From Blasia pusilla (taxonomy: Eukaryota; Marchantiophyta; Marchantiopsida; Blasiales): a stretch of DNA of 64,000 bases. The notes under the pieces were generated by a model that worked only from the letters and a program-made list of their open reading frames with translations, was not told the DNA's origin and made no database searches. Shown here piece by piece: positions 57,805 through 64,000 of this stretch. Positions within the stretch are counted from its first letter, which is position 1, and every line of letters starts with the position of its first letter. Both the position numbers and the translations under genes were made by a program. Location: the NCBI GenBank assembly GCA_050084515.1, contig CM114274.1, positions 31,062,001 to 31,126,000 on the forward strand, written 5' to 3'.

Positions 57805-58590
57805 CAATTTGCTGACACGGTCACGTATCAGAGAAACGTTTCAACAATTTCCCTCAAGCAAGAATTTGTCCAGGACGAGGATACTTCGAATGTTAGCAAT
57901 GCTAGATAAGGTGGGAATCTGAAATATGCTTTCAAGACATGCGGGAACATTCCAGCACCTAGACCATAGACATCCTCCATACAAATCACTTCTATTTCAG
58001 GATTGGAGTATCAAAAACTCTCGTGCAAACAGTACGCAACACGTAATATCCTGAAATAGAGAACTGAGTTGATAGACTCCACAAGAGACGCGTTTCAAAA
58101 ATCTTTCTCGTGAATGGTTTCCAATTCGGATGGCCAATAGAAGTAAATGAGAACTGTTTACTGGCTGCTAACCTACCTTCAATGTACAGGTGGGAATCAT
58201 TGATCTGGCAGCACATCAATTGAGAACATCTAAACCAGCTGTCCAAACTGGCCAAAGCATCTGCATAATGCTGAAAAATAGTAACTGTCCACATATAGGG
58301 GACACTGAAGTTCATGCTGGTTTTGCTACTTCCATGCCAGTCTTATAATCGGCTTTAGTTAGACCCCACCCGGGATTACATTATGGAATTTCAAAGAAAC
58401 CTTGACCTCTTTTTAAGGGCCTAAATCATCCTGTATTGTGGACAGCACAAAGGAGTTGGGAAGAGACTTGAAATCAAAATGTGACCTGAGTCAAAATTCA
58501 GCTCCCTAGCAGCCTCCAACTGCCCAGAAAGAATTTCCTTGCAGATTTTGAAAGGACACCACCCAACCGGTGCTGGGAGGATAGAATATC

Positions 58591-63026
<4,436 letters not shown>

Positions 63027-64000
63027 CTCTCCCTCGAACCCCGATTATAGTAACTTTTACCCGCTCGGACGCCTTCCTCTCCAATTCCTTTGACCTTCCA
63101 CTGCGCTACTCTCCTCTCCTCCCCCACGCCTCGACTCCAAACAGTTACCAGCACCCGCAACAATCCCCACTCGATCCGACACCCCGACGCTTCCAGCGTG
63201 CGATCCAGAAGAGAAATGCTAAATAGATGTAGGAATCGACTCGCAAAATCGCGAAGCACTCGAGCGGCAACCACGACGACCTGCCGGCTTCGCTACGCTT
63301 GCTTGCTTGCCTGCCTGCGCTACCTCCTCAAGCAAGCCAAGCTTTGCAAAGAGAGAGCGCGCGAGGACTCTAGACTTCTAGACAGCCTCTTTCGCTCCTG
63401 GCCAGCTACCTGCCGCGACTCAAGAGAGCGTGACCAGCTTCCCCGCTGCCCTAGATAGGACGCCGTTCATCTGCGCCTACATCGACGGTGCGAGGCCGTC
63501 CACATATCACCATCTGCACCAGCGCACACTTAGCGGCTGTTTGATATTCCGCGCTAAATATGGTCGTCGTACAGGTATAACTTGCGATATTTCCTTGCGG
63601 AGACTGCCAACAAATTTGTTCAACAGTTCTTTACCTAATAATAGGACACTTTCTTAACTTTAAACATAAGGTTTCAAATACCCAAAATGGTAGCTGACAT
63701 TCCACTAAGTACATGCATACCCCTATTAAAGTAAAAGTTTTCAAGGATAATTTTGACATGAAATATGTCTAGAAAAGCGGTTTCCAGTTTTGGAGACTTA
63801 AGGAGTAACATTGTTTGGAGGAGCATGACGGGAGGACAACATAAACACAGTCATCACAGCGTTCACATTAACACCGTCACATTACGGTCATGACCGTGTG
63901 GCTTTGAGAGGAGGAGAGCCAGAAAACAAAGGGAGTAACACGGCAAAGAAACAATCGTTGATACTAACACGGAGAAATTAATTAACACGGAGGAGTGAGT
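63027..64000. promoter_or_regulatory. Upstream region of the helicase gene
   Basis: It should contain the 5' UTR and promoter of the minus-strand helicase. Pyrimidine-rich sequence (63080-63130, plus strand CTCTCCTCCC) and Ser/Arg-like open frames here are shadows. No TATA box could be assigned with confidence. A 12-bp palindrome CGGTCATGACCG is at 63884-63895. No other gene recognised. Confidence 0.4.

Larger units (their letters stand above)
56263..58590. other. No gene recognised; downstream of the helicase gene
   Basis: About 2.3 kb. The last 100-300 bp before 58591 should hold the 3' UTR of the helicase, but no clear polyadenylation signal was picked. It contains a nested hairpin (57175-57227) and a 57-bp tandem duplication (57691-57804). 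Confidence 0.45.

Overview
The window is nuclear DNA from a land plant or a close charophyte relative (a streptophyte). Three things support this: a plant-type 5S rRNA gene, an intron-rich WW-domain DEAD-box RNA helicase of the plant DRH1/RH14/RH46 type, and dense, decaying Ty3/gypsy and Helitron DNA. The species cannot be fixed from the sequence. One host gene is clearly intact, the helicase at 58591-63026 on the minus strand with seven coding exons. Almost everything else is repeats in various stages of decay.

Layout. 560-5777: a broken Helitron RepHel gene whose helicase N-half lies inverted between the C-half and the Rep part. 5778-7845: no gene, two small hairpins. 7846-8900: a 5S rDNA-like cluster with one near-complete 5S gene, one truncated copy and one scrambled copy. 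8960-11850: Ty3/gypsy copy A (gag and an RNase H remnant), fused at about 11855 to a different repeated gene. 11855-16260: copy 1 of that gene, which has N4/N6-type DNA methyltransferase motifs and an intron full of palindromes. 16290-25298 (minus): Ty3/gypsy copy D, the most informative one, with gag, protease, a cytosine-C5 DNA methyltransferase and RT. 25420-28640 and 52130-56262 (plus): copies B and C, which share an internal deletion. 32760-37430 (minus): copy 2 of the N4/N6-MTase-like gene. 39480-42150 (minus): very decayed copy F. 44578-50727 (minus): copy E, with integrase and a PHD-finger-like end. 50752-52124: a tandem duplication of about 0.7 kb.

Three solo LTRs of one further family (about 1.0 kb, TG...CA) sit at 21191, 39753 and 47318. 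Each has a perfect 5-bp target-site duplication and each lies inside a copy of the methyltransferase-bearing Ty3/gypsy family.

The most interesting content is two unrelated repeat families that each carry a DNA methyltransferase. The first is a Ty3/gypsy retrotransposon with a C5-MTase between protease and RT; a PHD-like domain after integrase is seen in copy E. The second is a gene family with beta-order N4/N6-MTase motifs (a DPPY-like motif before an FxGxG-like motif) and a conserved-position intron packed with palindromes. Retrotransposon-borne C5-MTases have been reported before in charophytes and dinoflagellates. I know of no description of the second family. All copies here carry stops or frameshifts, so they record active ancestors rather than active proteins. 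All domain calls are by eye; no database search was run.
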